Positions 1-9,117 of a DNA stretch of 48,333 nucleotides are shown here, in pieces (the stretch's first letter is position 1; every line of letters starts with the position of its first letter). The stretch is from the NCBI GenBank assembly GCA_964368625.1, contig CAYJBH010000022.1, positions 1-48,333 of the forward strand, written 5' to 3'. The DNA comes from CAYJBH01 sp964368625 (GTDB lineage: Bacteria > Bacillota > Clostridia > Oscillospirales > Ruminococcaceae). The notes beneath the pieces were generated by a model. That model had not been told where the DNA came from, made no database searches, and saw only the letters and a list, made by a program, of their open reading frames with translations. Made by a program: the position numbers and the translations under genes.

Positions 1-37
1 AGATAATATCAACCCTCGATAATAGGAGGATATATAG

Positions 38-352
38 ATGGGTGAAAAGCGAATAGAAATTGTTAGTGAGAGCATGTTTTACACCTTGATGGCTTTTCTG
101 CGCGGTGAATGCAGCGGTTCCGAAATCGCTAACACGGTAGAAACACAGACAAAAGGTCGGGTAAAGTTAGGACCTGCTACTCTTTATACAATTTTGGGGC
201 GTTTTGAAGAAGAAAAGGTAATAGTTGAAACGCGAACCGAGGGTAGAAAGCGATTTTATCTACTCACCGAAAAGGGGCATGCGATGTATAGAGAAGAACT
301 GAAACGTCTAAAAAAATGTGTCTGCGATGCCGAAATGAGTGAGGTAAGATAG
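38..352 (+). CDS. PadR family transcriptional regulator
   Basis: A 104-aa winged-helix DNA-binding protein. The pattern of a helix-turn-helix with GxATLYTxLxRxExxxxI, followed by a wing containing GRKRFYLLTEKG, is the signature of the PadR family (seen around residues 45-80). The protein is short, with only one C-terminal helix for dimerisation, so it belongs to the small PadR-s2 class. An AGGAGG-like ribosome site precedes the ATG by about 7 nt. It lies directly upstream of a DUF2812 membrane protein, an arrangement common in Firmicutes in which PadR is thought to control the membrane partner. Two inverted repeats between the two genes could be its operators. The effector is unknown. Confidence 0.93.
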   Translation: MGEKRIEIVSESMFYTLMAFLRGECSGSEIANTVETQTKGRVKLGPATLYTILGRFEEEKVIVETRTEGRKRFYLLTEKGHAMYREELKRLKKCVCDAEMSEVR

Positions 353-409
353 TTTGAAAATAAATTTTCAAACCTTGGTTTTGTTTCTTTCAAACGGAAT
401 ACGTTTGAA
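352..409. promoter_or_regulatory. Two inverted repeats between padR and the DUF2812 gene
   Basis: Positions 352-373 form a perfect inverted repeat (GTTTGAAAAT, 2 nt, ATTTTCAAAC) that starts in the padR stop codon. Positions 389-409 form a second one (TTCAAACG, 5 nt, CGTTTGAA). Both contain TTCAAA/TTTGAA half-sites. They could be binding sites for the PadR dimer, or the first could act as a weak AU-rich hairpin. The role is inferred from placement only. Confidence 0.45.
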
Positions 410-465
410 TCTCATCACAATCTGAAAAATCCTGAAAAAACAAGAAGAAAGGAATGGTTTTAAAG

Positions 466-1656
466 ATGAAGCATTGTTATAAAAGGCCAAAATTTGATTT
501 TTATGATGCGGTTGCTATTGAGTGTTGGCTCAGCTGTTTAGCAAAGCAAGGTTTAGTTTATGTTAGCACTAATTTTGCATATTTTAAATTTGCAAGATCT
601 GAACCGACAAATATTAATTACCGGGTAGAGCCGATGACCAACGAAAACACTACACCATCTGAAGAGATGCTTGCCGCATATAACGATGCGGGATGGGAGT
701 TTGTTGGCATTCATAGCGGATTGTTTTTTATATGGAAAGCCACAAGCGAAGGTGCAACCGAGCTACATTCCGATCCAATTGTTCAAAGCGATAGCTACCG
801 AAGATTATGCAAAAAGCTAACAAGGCAAGCTATAGCCACAGGCATAGCAGTTATGGCTATCTTTGCAATGTTTATTGGAGGGTTTATAGTTTCAGATAGA
901 CCTGTTTCGCTGTTTTTAGCAAGTCCTTTACACTTAGCTTTATTGACATCTGAATTTTTTGTTGTTGCGCAGGTAGTACAGCAGGCTAAAAGAGCTTTAA
1001 AAATCAAAAAGATGCTTGCAGGTGGCCTTTCGCTGAATCATAAAAAAGATTATCGCAAACAATATTTATGGCATAGAATTGTAACCGTTACATCACTATT
1101 GCTGTCTGTTATGATATTAATTACCGGTATACTAACATTAACAACCAATTGGCGCAAGAACATAGTGGATATAGAAGAGGTTATCCCGTATATCCCTCTT
1201 GATGCAATTGAGCAAAGCGAAGATTTTGTGTGGAATGAACCGTTTTATTTTAATAATGACGGTATTGACTATACAAACTATGCAGATTTTTCATGGACGC
1301 TTTTCGTGCCGGAGCATTATGAAGTATATCAATCCGGTGGCGACCAAAACCATAAATGGCCTGACACAAGCGGATACTACTCACCGAGTGCAAGCACAGA
1401 GTATTATCGTTTAAGCATACCGTTTTTTGCTCCTCTTTTGTTTAACGAATTGATGAATATACATTTATGGGAGGGTGACGAACAGTATATAATTACGGAG
1501 TATGATGTATTCGAGCGTACTGTTATCGTTGAAAATGGCTACATGAAACATCTTTTTGTATTAGAGGGTAATCAGGTGTTTTATCTTAGATATCACGGTT
1601 ATGTTGATTTAAGTGAGAGGCTAGAACTTCTTGACAAATTGATAGATGGGGATTAA
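466..1656 (+). CDS. DUF2812 domain-containing membrane protein
   Basis: A protein of 396 aa from this start. The N-terminal 110 residues read as a DUF2812 domain (a WLxxLAxQG motif near the start, then an 'AGWEFVGIHSGLFFIWKA' type segment). Three hydrophobic stretches follow at roughly residues 120-142, 147-168 and 204-225. The C-terminal part, about 165 residues, is polar and probably extracytoplasmic. I chose the ATG at 466 because the AGGA box ends at 453, which would overlap the alternative ATG at 454; starting at 454 would add four residues. DUF2812 proteins often follow PadR regulators, and their function is not known. Confidence 0.82.
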   Translation: MKHCYKRPKFDFYDAVAIECWLSCLAKQGLVYVSTNFAYFKFARSEPTNINYRVEPMTNENTTPSEEMLAAYNDAGWEFVGIHSGLFFIWKATSEGATELHSDPIVQSDSYRRLCKKLTRQAIATGIAVMAIFAMFIGGFIVSDRPVSLFLASPLHLALLTSEFFVVAQVVQQAKRALKIKKMLAGGLSLNHKKDYRKQYLWHRIVTVTSLLLSVMILITGILTLTTNWRKNIVDIEEVIPYIPLDAIEQSEDFVWNEPFYFNNDGIDYTNYADFSWTLFVPEHYEVYQSGGDQNHKWPDTSGYYSPSASTEYYRLSIPFFAPLLFNELMNIHLWEGDEQYIITEYDVFERTVIVENGYMKHLFVLEGNQVFYLRYHGYVDLSERLELLDKLIDGD

Positions 1657-1699
1657 AGTTAATGTTATGGAATAGCTAAAGCAAATCGCCGGAGGGTTT

Positions 1700-1909
1700 A
1701 TGAAGGAAAATAAGAATAAATATTTAAGTTATGGAATAGCTCTTGGATTACCAATCGGAACAACTTTGGGTATGGTTTTCGGAATGGTAGTAGATTCTGT
1801 AGGAATGAGTTTAGGGATGGGTATTGGTGTAGGGCTAGGCTTATTATTAGGCACTACCATAGGCACTATAATGGATAGCAGCATGAATAAAAGCAGCGAT
1901 GATAAATAA
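1700..1909 (+). CDS. Small glycine-rich membrane protein
   Basis: A 69-aa protein preceded by a strong ribosome site (GGAGGG, 6 nt before the ATG). Residues 10-58 are a long hydrophobic stretch with regularly spaced glycines (GxxxG/GxxxGxG spacing), like a glycine zipper that packs membrane helices. The charged ends (KENKNK at the start, SSDDK at the end) frame one or two membrane segments. It sits 43 nt after the DUF2812 gene in the same direction, so it is probably co-transcribed. I recognise no family and assign no function. Confidence 0.7.
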   Translation: MKENKNKYLSYGIALGLPIGTTLGMVFGMVVDSVGMSLGMGIGVGLGLLLGTTIGTIMDSSMNKSSDDK

Positions 1910-1970
1910 ACCTATATTTAAATAGATGTTTTAATAAATTACGACATATAAATAAAAGGATGCTATAAAT

Positions 1971-2342
1971 ATGGGTAAATTATATCAAATTAAAAACGAA
2001 CAAGATATAAATGAGTTATTAAATGCATATTCTTATTTCCACGATGCTTGTATTACACAAATAAATTACATTAGCGGCTCGTACGTAAATGAAGCTGGTG
2101 CTATGGGTTTTGGTAATGAAAAAATAAAAATTGTATTTAACAGTCAAGCCGTAAAAAAGGCATTGGAGCTAACATTTTCAAATGTAGTAAAGATGAACAT
2201 AAGACCACTTCATGATGCGTTGATTGACTGCACATTAATGTTTGATGGGGACTGCATAATATGGGCGGATTCTGAAAGCGTTAATAAATTGGATAGCTGT
2301 ACCTATATAATTGCTAGAAATCTTGAGTGGGAAATTATATAG
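1971..2342 (+). CDS. Hypothetical protein (small soluble, possible immunity-type fold)
   Basis: A 123-aa soluble protein with no signal peptide or membrane segment. It opens with a helix, then 'YFHDACITQINYISGSYV', followed by alternating strands. The FHDa-x-I pattern followed by beta-strands ending in a hydrophobic 'ALELTFSNV' segment resembles small beta-sandwich proteins often annotated as immunity-like or hypothetical in Firmicutes; this resemblance is weak and from memory. A purine-rich AAAGGATG box lies about 9 nt before the ATG. It is followed by a terminator at 2434-2473. Confidence 0.65.
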   Translation: MGKLYQIKNEQDINELLNAYSYFHDACITQINYISGSYVNEAGAMGFGNEKIKIVFNSQAVKKALELTFSNVVKMNIRPLHDALIDCTLMFDGDCIIWADSESVNKLDSCTYIIARNLEWEII

Positions 2343-2433
2343 AGCAAAGTAGTAAACTTTGAGCGCTTGTTTTTTTATTGCAAGCGATAAAAAATGTTAT
2401 GGTGATAAACTCTTGAGTATATTTAAGATCATT

Positions 2434-2473
2434 AAAAAGAAGCGTGATTAATTACTAATTCACGCATCTTTTT
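2434..2473. terminator. Bidirectional intrinsic terminator
   Basis: The arms AAAAAGAAGCGTGA and TCACGCATCTTTTT pair with one mismatch around a 12-nt AT-rich loop, with an A-tract on the left and a T-tract on the right. It lies between convergent genes (the small unknown gene on + and the glycoside hydrolase on -) and can end both transcripts. Confidence 0.85.
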
Positions 2474-2498
2474 AACAATGTTTAGCTGCACAGTTAAG

Positions 2499-5400
2499 CT
2501 AAAGTGCAACTGTTTTGTATGGAGTAATAACGACCTTGCCAGATATGCCATAAGGTTGTACTGTTGGGAAATCATCTGTCCAGCCGGACTGCTTATCTTT
2601 ATAACCTCTTTGAATCATTCTGTTGGTAAGATTGCTCGTTACCTCAATACATATAGTGTTTTTTCCTTCAACAAGAAGATCGCCAACCTCTGTTTCAAGG
2701 GTTCTCAGGTTCATCTGGGGAGCTGTTTTACCGTTAACAGTTATCTTAACACTTCCGCCGCCGGCAGAGGCAATCTTTAGGCAGGCCGCATCAAAGCTGT
2801 AGTGCTTAGGTACATCAAACTCGGTGTAGTATCTACCAACTCCACTCACATGAGACATGTTGGGAGACTGGCCTGCTAGTGTTGATAATTGCTCAGAAGT
2901 AGCAGGTAAATCATGCCAGCTAACAGTAGCAGCGTTCTTGAAATAGAGCAATGTCTTTTTCGTTGTAAAGTAAACCTCTTCGGTTACATGCCCGAACTTC
3001 TCTTCAATATTTACAACCTTTTCGCCCTCGTTCCAATCCTCAATTTCTATATCAAAACAGTCTAACACAATCGGCTCATCCAGCTGTACCGAGGTTTCGG
3101 TAACGTTGCCGTCTGACAGGGTTGTTTTATAGTTTCCGGGTTGTTTTGCAACCATTAAAAGCCTATCATCAGAACGAATAACAGCGGCGGCGTTGCTTGT
3201 TGTGGCATGCACAGCCTCGGTGGAATTAAGCTGTAAGACAATAATTTGTGACTGCCCCGGGATTAACGTTAGCGGCACTTCAGTACAGCCGTTAATATGT
3301 TCAAACAGTGCAAGTTCTGTAACCTCACCGGTCCAGTCGTTTAGGCTGTATGGTATTCCCGTTCCTTCAAGCTTTAACTTAAAATCAAATGGGTTATCGC
3401 CTTGATTTAAACGGAACTTATATGAATAGACAAATGTATAAAGGGTGTTACTTTGTCTGTCCAGTCTTGACAGGGTAATTATTTTGTTATTTGGTTTTTC
3501 GAAGGCAACTCGTGGCATAATTCCAAAGGTTTTTAACGAGCTAAGTACCTCGCTTGGAGAATCCACCTCTTTAACGTTCGGTAGCTTCTTAATTTCATTT
3601 ATAACATCACAAAGCAGTTGCTCGTCGTCGCTATAAAAGCTTGTAGTTGAGGCGGCCTTGCCATGAAAAACCGTGTTGCCATCGTGTGCCGGGATTTCGA
3701 AGTTGTTGTTTGCAAATATAATTGTAAGCCCTTCCTTTGCTACCTGCAAAAGTTGTTTTGCAGAAGATAGTTCGATGGACTCTTGATATACTATCAGAGC
3801 CTTATATGATGGGCCGTTTGGTAGTAAACAATCTTTGTTATAAGATAGGTTGTCGCTATCGCATAATAACAGTGGAGAGAAATAATCATAGGTATAGCCG
3901 GCCTGTTGCAACGATAAATCCTGCCAGAAATAAGGTTTGTCGTGCATAAAGTAGTTGCATTCAAAGGTGTCATACCCTTGGGGTTGACCATAGTTTATAA
4001 AGGCATAATCGGTTCTTAAAATTGCAATATCCCTAACGGCAGTGCCCTGGCGTAATACCTTTTGGTTCCTTGCGAGCATTTTTGTCCATTCTTTAAAATG
4101 AACCGAGTATGGTTGACGGCTGTTAAATCGTTCAGAGTACAGCGCATACATTCCCTCGTGTCCCGGCCAATAGGTGTCCTGCTGTGATCCTTCAATCGCA
4201 GAATAACCATGAAAAACTGTACGGTTAACACCACCGGCGAACTGTAGATAACAAAGCTGGGTGTAGTCCTCTATATTATAATAGTAGTTTCTATTTCTAA
4301 CAGCTCCCGTCTCGCTGGAAAACAGGCGATTGTAGAAGTTTGCGCTTCCAAACATACCACGAAACAGATCTAGATCTGCAACCTGTGCATACGACTCGGT
4401 TTCTATACCGTCGATATATTTTGCCGGCACCGATATTTCGTATGGCATGCCATATGATGGCTCGGCGCGAAGTGTCATACCAAGCGAGTTGAGCCAGGTT
4501 TTTAACGGTTTTAAAACATTTTGAACGTAAAGTGAGGTAAGAACATCATAGAAGTCACGCTGTACCTTCTGTGCAATTGATTTACCCAGCTCATCTGCCG
4601 GAACGTAATCAAACTGCTTTACCGCCATGGATTGAATTCTTACACAGTCTACTGTTAGTATTGGTATGAATTTAGTAATGTCATAGCCCTTAGCAGCATA
4701 AAAATCTTTTTTAAAGTTATAACCCCAATAAAGACCACCGGCACCATAGGTGTGTAGCTCGAGGGAATCCATATAGATTTCTCCTCTGCCGTTTTTAAGT
4801 ATAATTTCCTTTAGCGAGTCGGTGAGCACAACCTCTTCCCAGTAATCAATAAGAGCTTTTACGCCATATTCATCAACATAGTTAATGGTATAATTAGTAC
4901 TTACAGAGGGCGAGGCAGTTTGCCCTGTACCATGCATCCAATAAACAAGCAGAACATATGTTCCATCTGACGGTGCCGTGTAGTTAAGGGTGAAATCTTG
5001 ACCTGAACCTACTGCTAACTCGGTAATATCTGAAAGGGTAGAAAAATCGATTACACCACTGCCGGTGCCTTGCATATATTTATAATCCTGTCCCGATTCA
5101 CGTCGTGCAGTTAAAAGTTTTGCCGAAACCACTCCTTGAAGAATATGCTGTTTATATGCAGCAGTTGAGCTGCGGGTGTCGTTTGCAACGGCATCTCCTT
5201 CAACCATATGCTCGTTATATAGCGTAATGTCAACACAAAGTGGCAGCTGTGCATTAAAGGTTTCGCCCGGCTGTAGAATTATTGTTGAGTAGTCTAATTC
5301 TTTTGCTGCAGACATACTGTCAGGTGAATACATCTCACCCTTATGACAATAGGTGTCGGGCAGGTTTGCATTAGCCCAGTGTGATCCGCTGGTAAAGCTA

Positions 5401-5678
5401 AACCCTAGGCCTTTTTTTGTAGCCTCTTCAATAATAAGTCTAGTATCTGCTGTCCACTCCTGTGATCCCCAGCCGTAAACAGATGAGTCCGCACCGGGTT
5501 CCGGCATTGCCAAGAACTCTGTGGCGCCAAATCCATTGTCATATATCTCGGCTACGTTTTTACGTAAGGTATCATCTGTATTAAGGCCCTCGGCTAACCA
5601 CCAACGAAGGTCGGGTTTGTATTGTGTTTCAGGATTTTTAAAATAATCTTCTGTTTTGGTTTTAAAATTATTTCCCAT
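2499..5678 (-). CDS. Glycoside hydrolase, GH106-like (alpha-L-rhamnosidase related)
   Basis: A 1059-aa protein. The start (F-x-NPETQYKPDLRWWLAEGLNTDD) and the following 'IYDNGFGATEFLAMPEPGADSS' match the N-terminal barrel signature of the large glycoside hydrolases related to family GH106. After the barrel (to about residue 650) come beta-rich domains, and a C-terminal jelly-roll or carbohydrate-binding-like region (about 930-1050, with 'GGGSVKITVNGK' and 'VEGKNTICIEV'). There is no signal peptide, so the enzyme acts in the cytoplasm on oligosaccharides already imported. It is the last gene of the leftward operon with two permeases and a binding protein, which supports this reading. Rhamnose specificity is inferred from distant family similarity; other deoxy- or uronic-sugar substrates are possible. 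Confidence 0.85.
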   Translation of the reverse strand: MGNNFKTKTEDYFKNPETQYKPDLRWWLAEGLNTDDTLRKNVAEIYDNGFGATEFLAMPEPGADSSVYGWGSQEWTADTRLIIEEATKKGLGFSFTSGSHWANANLPDTYCHKGEMYSPDSMSAAKELDYSTIILQPGETFNAQLPLCVDITLYNEHMVEGDAVANDTRSSTAAYKQHILQGVVSAKLLTARRESGQDYKYMQGTGSGVIDFSTLSDITELAVGSGQDFTLNYTAPSDGTYVLLVYWMHGTGQTASPSVSTNYTINYVDEYGVKALIDYWEEVVLTDSLKEIILKNGRGEIYMDSLELHTYGAGGLYWGYNFKKDFYAAKGYDITKFIPILTVDCVRIQSMAVKQFDYVPADELGKSIAQKVQRDFYDVLTSLYVQNVLKPLKTWLNSLGMTLRAEPSYGMPYEISVPAKYIDGIETESYAQVADLDLFRGMFGSANFYNRLFSSETGAVRNRNYYYNIEDYTQLCYLQFAGGVNRTVFHGYSAIEGSQQDTYWPGHEGMYALYSERFNSRQPYSVHFKEWTKMLARNQKVLRQGTAVRDIAILRTDYAFINYGQPQGYDTFECNYFMHDKPYFWQDLSLQQAGYTYDYFSPLLLCDSDNLSYNKDCLLPNGPSYKALIVYQESIELSSAKQLLQVAKEGLTIIFANNNFEIPAHDGNTVFHGKAASTTSFYSDDEQLLCDVINEIKKLPNVKEVDSPSEVLSSLKTFGIMPRVAFEKPNNKIITLSRLDRQSNTLYTFVYSYKFRLNQGDNPFDFKLKLEGTGIPYSLNDWTGEVTELALFEHINGCTEVPLTLIPGQSQIIVLQLNSTEAVHATTSNAAAVIRSDDRLLMVAKQPGNYKTTLSDGNVTETSVQLDEPIVLDCFDIEIEDWNEGEKVVNIEEKFGHVTEEVYFTTKKTLLYFKNAATVSWHDLPATSEQLSTLAGQSPNMSHVSGVGRYYTEFDVPKHYSFDAACLKIASAGGGSVKITVNGKTAPQMNLRTLETEVGDLLVEGKNTICIEVTSNLTNRMIQRGYKDKQSGWTDDFPTVQPYGISGKVVITPYKTVAL

Positions 5679-5811
5679 TTTAGCATCAATTCCTTTCTAT
5701 ACGCTTTGTTTACCTTTGCCATAGTTTAGTGCCTCTTCAGAGTTTTTAAACGAAAAGGCACCAAACTTGTGGTTTATAAATATTTATTAAACTATATCTT
5801 TCCTACCCCAA

Positions 5812-6654
5812 TTAAGCCTTTATTGCACCGGCAGTCATACCGGCTATTATTTTTTTGTTTAAAAATATGAACATAACTAAAGGTGGTATGGATATTAATA
5901 AAACCGCTGCAAACAGCAGGTTGTATTGGCTAAAATACATTGCATTAAAGTTGTATAGGGTAAGCTGAACGGTTACATTTTCCGCCCCCGGCAAAAAGTA
6001 AAGAGGATTAACAAAATCGTTATATATTGTAACGCCGGTTAAAATAACAATCGTTATGGTTGTAGGCTTAACTATTGGAAATATTATTTGAAAAAATAGC
6101 CTTAACCGTCCGCATCCATCTATAACTGCCGCCTCATCTAACTCTCGTGGAATTGTTGCCATAAAAGCTCGATACAAGCTGGTGGCAAATGCGAAGGACA
6201 ATGCAGTTTCTACAAATGCCATACCGTATATTGTGCGATAAACGCCTATTCCTTGCATCACCCAGATAGTTGGAACGATTGCCGGCGGTATCATAAGACC
6301 GCTTAAAATAACAAGGTTCAAGATTGTTATTGCCTTGCCGGTGCGGCGCTGAAGGATAAATCCTGCCATTGAACAACATACAGCTAACAAGAAAACCGAT
6401 ATTACGGTAATCGTAAGGCTGTTAAAGAAGCCTCTGATTATAGCATAGTTGGATGTTTCAAAAACCTCCATATAATTTTGAATAAACTGAAACTCGGTTG
6501 GAAAATCTATCTTTAGCTGGTTTGCTTCACCTGTAGTCTTAATAGAGTTAATAATAATAAAGTAATACGGAATACCGTAAACAACTATCGAGAGAAGGAC
6601 CGCAAAAATTTGCCCTAATGTGATTAGTTTTTTTTGTGTTTTCCCCAGTGCCAT
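5812..6654 (-). CDS. Carbohydrate ABC transporter permease (MalG type)
   Basis: A 280-aa inner-membrane subunit with six predicted helices. The cytoplasmic ATPase-docking loop is intact: 'DEAAVIDGCGRLRLFFQIIFP' carries the EAA-x3-G-x9-I-x-x-P motif. The C-terminal 'IIAGMTAGAIKA' ending is typical of MalG/LacG-type permeases (COG0395). Its ATG overlaps the final base of the upstream permease gene (shared position 6654), so the two are translationally coupled. It would form the channel with the 289-aa permease and receive substrate from the lipoprotein encoded at 7680-9050. No ATPase is encoded nearby; a shared MsmX/UgpC-type ATPase from elsewhere in the genome is the usual solution. Confidence 0.95.
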   Translation of the reverse strand: MALGKTQKKLITLGQIFAVLLSIVVYGIPYYFIIINSIKTTGEANQLKIDFPTEFQFIQNYMEVFETSNYAIIRGFFNSLTITVISVFLLAVCCSMAGFILQRRTGKAITILNLVILSGLMIPPAIVPTIWVMQGIGVYRTIYGMAFVETALSFAFATSLYRAFMATIPRELDEAAVIDGCGRLRLFFQIIFPIVKPTTITIVILTGVTIYNDFVNPLYFLPGAENVTVQLTLYNFNAMYFSQYNLLFAAVLLISIPPLVMFIFLNKKIIAGMTAGAIKA

Positions 6655-7523
6655 TATAGGTCCACCTCCTTTTTAGTTAATAAAAGATAAAGTGGAAATG
6701 CAAGCAAACCGATTAATAAAAACATTACTACATTACCGGCAGTAGAAAGTCCATAGTAACCGGCAGTATACATCTTGTAGTTAACGGATGCTAATAGCTC
6801 GGTAGCAAAGCCAGGCCCACCTTTTGTCATTGCCCAAACGAGATCGAAGCTGCGAAGACCGCCGATAAAACTTAGAATAATTACCGAGTTCATTGCTGGT
6901 CGGCATAGTGGAACCGTGATAAGAAAATACTTTTTCAAGTTGTCTGCGCCATCTATCATGGCTGCTTCGTAATATTGTGTCGGTATTGCCAGTATACCGG
7001 CTATGTATATAACGGTAGCAACGCCAACGCCTTTCCAAACATCAACGGCGATAACAGACATTAATGCCATATCAACATCGCCAAGCCAGTTAGGGCCGTC
7101 TATACCGATTAAACTCAAAAAAACATTGATAACGCCGTCTGTAGGATGCATGAGTGCAGTAAAGGTATAACCTACAGCAAGTGTACTTAAAAGGTTAGGG
7201 AAAAATAAAACCGAACGTAAAAAGCCTCTTGTTTTTAAAAGTGCCGATGATAAAAGTGCACCAAAAACCATTCCCAAAACAACCTTTATTCCACTTGTGG
7301 AAAATGCATAGATTAGCGTGTTAATAAATGCGGTTGTTAGGTTGCTTTCTGAGAAAAACTGTGTAAAGTTTTCGAATCCTATAAATGTCCACTCGGTAAG
7401 TGTCCAGTGTGTCATGCTGAAAAAAAGTGATGTAACTGTGGGTAAAAGGTAGAATAAAAAAAAGATAATTCCACCTGGGATTAAAAAGGCGTAGCTGTAA
7501 AGCTTTTTGTTGGCAGCAGACAT
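6654..7523 (-). CDS. Sugar ABC transporter permease (MalF type)
   Basis: A 289-aa membrane protein with six hydrophobic segments. It belongs to the MalF/UgpA-type permeases (COG1175), shown by 'YAFLIPGGIIFFLFYLLPTVTSLFFSMTHW' near the N-terminus and the docking motif 'YEAAMIDGADNLKKYFLITVP' in the last third. The 'FDLVWAMTKGGPG' motif after it is also characteristic. A strong AGGAGGG site precedes the ATG by about 6 nt. It is the second gene of the operon, separated from the binding-protein gene by a stem-loop that may lower its expression relative to the binding protein. Confidence 0.95.
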   Translation of the reverse strand: MSAANKKLYSYAFLIPGGIIFFLFYLLPTVTSLFFSMTHWTLTEWTFIGFENFTQFFSESNLTTAFINTLIYAFSTSGIKVVLGMVFGALLSSALLKTRGFLRSVLFFPNLLSTLAVGYTFTALMHPTDGVINVFLSLIGIDGPNWLGDVDMALMSVIAVDVWKGVGVATVIYIAGILAIPTQYYEAAMIDGADNLKKYFLITVPLCRPAMNSVIILSFIGGLRSFDLVWAMTKGGPGFATELLASVNYKMYTAGYYGLSTAGNVVMFLLIGLLAFPLYLLLTKKEVDL

Positions 7524-7612
7524 GAACCCTCCTGTTTAAGGTCACAAGTGACCAATTAATTAACTAAATTTACTGAAATTTTTACTTGGTTATTTTGCAA
7601 TAATAATAGTTG

Positions 7613-7649
7613 TGGCACAACACTATGTCGTTGACAGATTGTTGTGCCA
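7613..7649 (-). promoter_or_regulatory. Intercistronic stem-loop after the binding-protein gene
   Basis: A perfect 10-bp stem (TGGCACAACA / TGTTGTGCCA) with a 17-nt loop lies 31 nt after the binding-protein stop codon. It is not followed by a long T-tract in the leftward direction. This fits an RNA-stabilising or partial-attenuation hairpin, which in ABC operons lets the binding protein be made in excess over the permeases. Confidence 0.6.
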
Positions 7650-7679
7650 TAACCTATTGGTATTTTATAGTACTACTGT

Positions 7680-9050
7680 TTACCAGCCCTCTAGTCCTAG
7701 TTGTTTCGCCTGTTTCTCAACGTCTAGGTCATATTCCTCAGCACCGGTTTGTGCATCAACCAGTCCACCTGATACCTGGATACATATCTGCGGAGAGTTA
7801 GGACCCTTAACCGAAGAGATAAACTCAAGCGCAGGAGCAGTTTTACCGGCATCAAAATATGGGATTAAATCTTTAATTGGGGAGAGTGCATCATCTGGTA
7901 GGGTTGCACCTTCCACTACATACGGACCATCTGCTGACTGATTATCGGCAAATATTTCAAGTGCAGTTTCAGATAGGTAGTAATCAGCAAAACGCATCAT
8001 ATCGTCAATTTTATCGCTACCGCTATAGAAATAGAATGTGTCTGGCATCCAAACTGTTAAACCATGGTTGTCTGGGTCATCACCCGGTTGACCAAATGCA
8101 CCAAGACCATTAGCAGCCTCAACACCGTAATTCTCAGCAACGTTTCCTACTGCGTGGGTTAGCATAGGATAGTGTGCGCCCTCACCGTCGGCAAGCATCT
8201 TTATAGCCTGGTCGTAGGTAGTTGCTGTGTAGTCCTCATTAAAAAAGCCTTTGTTCCAAATTTCTTCCATATGATCGAACGCCATGAAAGCATATTCGTT
8301 TGTAGCATACTTATCCTGATTAGTATCAAAGTTTGCAGCAAAGTCTGGGTCATTAGTATGAACGTTGTAGAAATCTGCAAGTAAAACAAGCTGAGAAGTC
8401 CAGTCGGTTCCAAAGGAAGCGATAATAGCTGTTTTACCGCTATCTTTAATAATTTGACAGTTTTCCATTAGCTCATCCCAAGTGCTTGGAACTTCAAGAC
8501 CTAATTCTTCGTAAATGGCTTTGTTGTAGATCCATGCGCCTGCATTAGTTGATGTTGCAGGTATACCATATGTAACACCATCGAATGTAACAGACTCTTT
8601 GTATGAATCTAATACTCTATCCATAAATGGTTCGTTAGTAATGTCTACAAAATTTTCAGATGGGTTTAGTGTAGCAAATAGAGAACCTGCATTAAACATA
8701 TTAATGTCGGGGAAATCTCCGCTTGCAAGACGAGATCTTACAATGTTCTCACCCTCAGCACCGGTAGGACGAATTTCAGCTTCCATTGTGATGCCAATAT
8801 CCTGTTCCATCTGTGCAAACACTGCATCCATACCGGCTGTGTTTGTAGTGTTACCCATTAATATAGTAAGTGTAACCGGTTCTTCTGTTCCAGTTTCTTG
8901 GGTTGTTTCCTCAGATGTGGTTGCTGATTCTCCGGATCCTGTTGTTTCTTCCTGAGTGTCAGCCGGTTCACTGCTACAACCGGCTAAAGCCGACACCAAA
9001 AGCAGCGCCACAAGTGAAAGGGAAACTAGTCTGCGTAGTAATTTTTGCAT
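7680..9050 (-). CDS. Extracellular solute-binding lipoprotein (carbohydrate ABC, family 1)
   Basis: A 456-aa lipoprotein. It has a basic, hydrophobic signal peptide ending in a lipobox (LAGC, Cys25 as lipidation site), then a Ser/Thr/Glu-rich linker (about residues 26-58) that holds the domain away from the membrane. The rest is a MalE/UgpB-like binding domain (COG1653: 'VTLTILMGNT' start, 'YGIPATSTNAGAWIYNKAIYEELGLEVPSTWDE' hinge segment). It is the first gene of the leftward transporter-hydrolase operon and has its own promoter. The partnership with the GH106-like enzyme suggests that it captures an oligosaccharide containing rhamnose or a similar sugar; this is inference. A GGAGGAAAG site precedes the ATG. 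Confidence 0.95.
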   Translation of the reverse strand: MQKLLRRLVSLSLVALLLVSALAGCSSEPADTQEETTGSGESATTSEETTQETGTEEPVTLTILMGNTTNTAGMDAVFAQMEQDIGITMEAEIRPTGAEGENIVRSRLASGDFPDINMFNAGSLFATLNPSENFVDITNEPFMDRVLDSYKESVTFDGVTYGIPATSTNAGAWIYNKAIYEELGLEVPSTWDELMENCQIIKDSGKTAIIASFGTDWTSQLVLLADFYNVHTNDPDFAANFDTNQDKYATNEYAFMAFDHMEEIWNKGFFNEDYTATTYDQAIKMLADGEGAHYPMLTHAVGNVAENYGVEAANGLGAFGQPGDDPDNHGLTVWMPDTFYFYSGSDKIDDMMRFADYYLSETALEIFADNQSADGPYVVEGATLPDDALSPIKDLIPYFDAGKTAPALEFISSVKGPNSPQICIQVSGGLVDAQTGAEEYDLDVEKQAKQLGLEGW

Positions 9051-9085
9051 TGTCTTTCCTCCAATTTATGTAACTCCGTACATTA

Positions 9086-9114
9086 ATATTATATAATTTC
9101 GCATTTTTAGTCAA
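9086..9114 (-). promoter_or_regulatory. Sigma-A-type promoter of the leftward ABC/GH operon
   Basis: On the minus strand TTGACT (9114-9109) is followed by TATAAT at 15 bp or the overlapping TAATAT at 17 bp (9091-9086). It lies about 36 nt upstream of the binding-protein start. The ambiguous spacing suggests a promoter that needs an activator, which fits the direct repeats just upstream of the -35 box. Confidence 0.65.
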
Positions 9115-9117
9115 TGA

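Noticed and set aside
2478..4234. Several plus- and minus-strand frames of 60-100 codons inside the GH106-like gene
   Set aside because: They lie in other frames of a clear 1059-aa gene, have no family motifs and lack ribosome sites.
7610..8955. Plus-strand frames of 60-118 codons opposite the first binding-protein gene
   Set aside because: They are antisense to a well-supported lipoprotein gene and show only reversed low-complexity composition (Ser/Val-rich from the Thr/Glu-rich linker).
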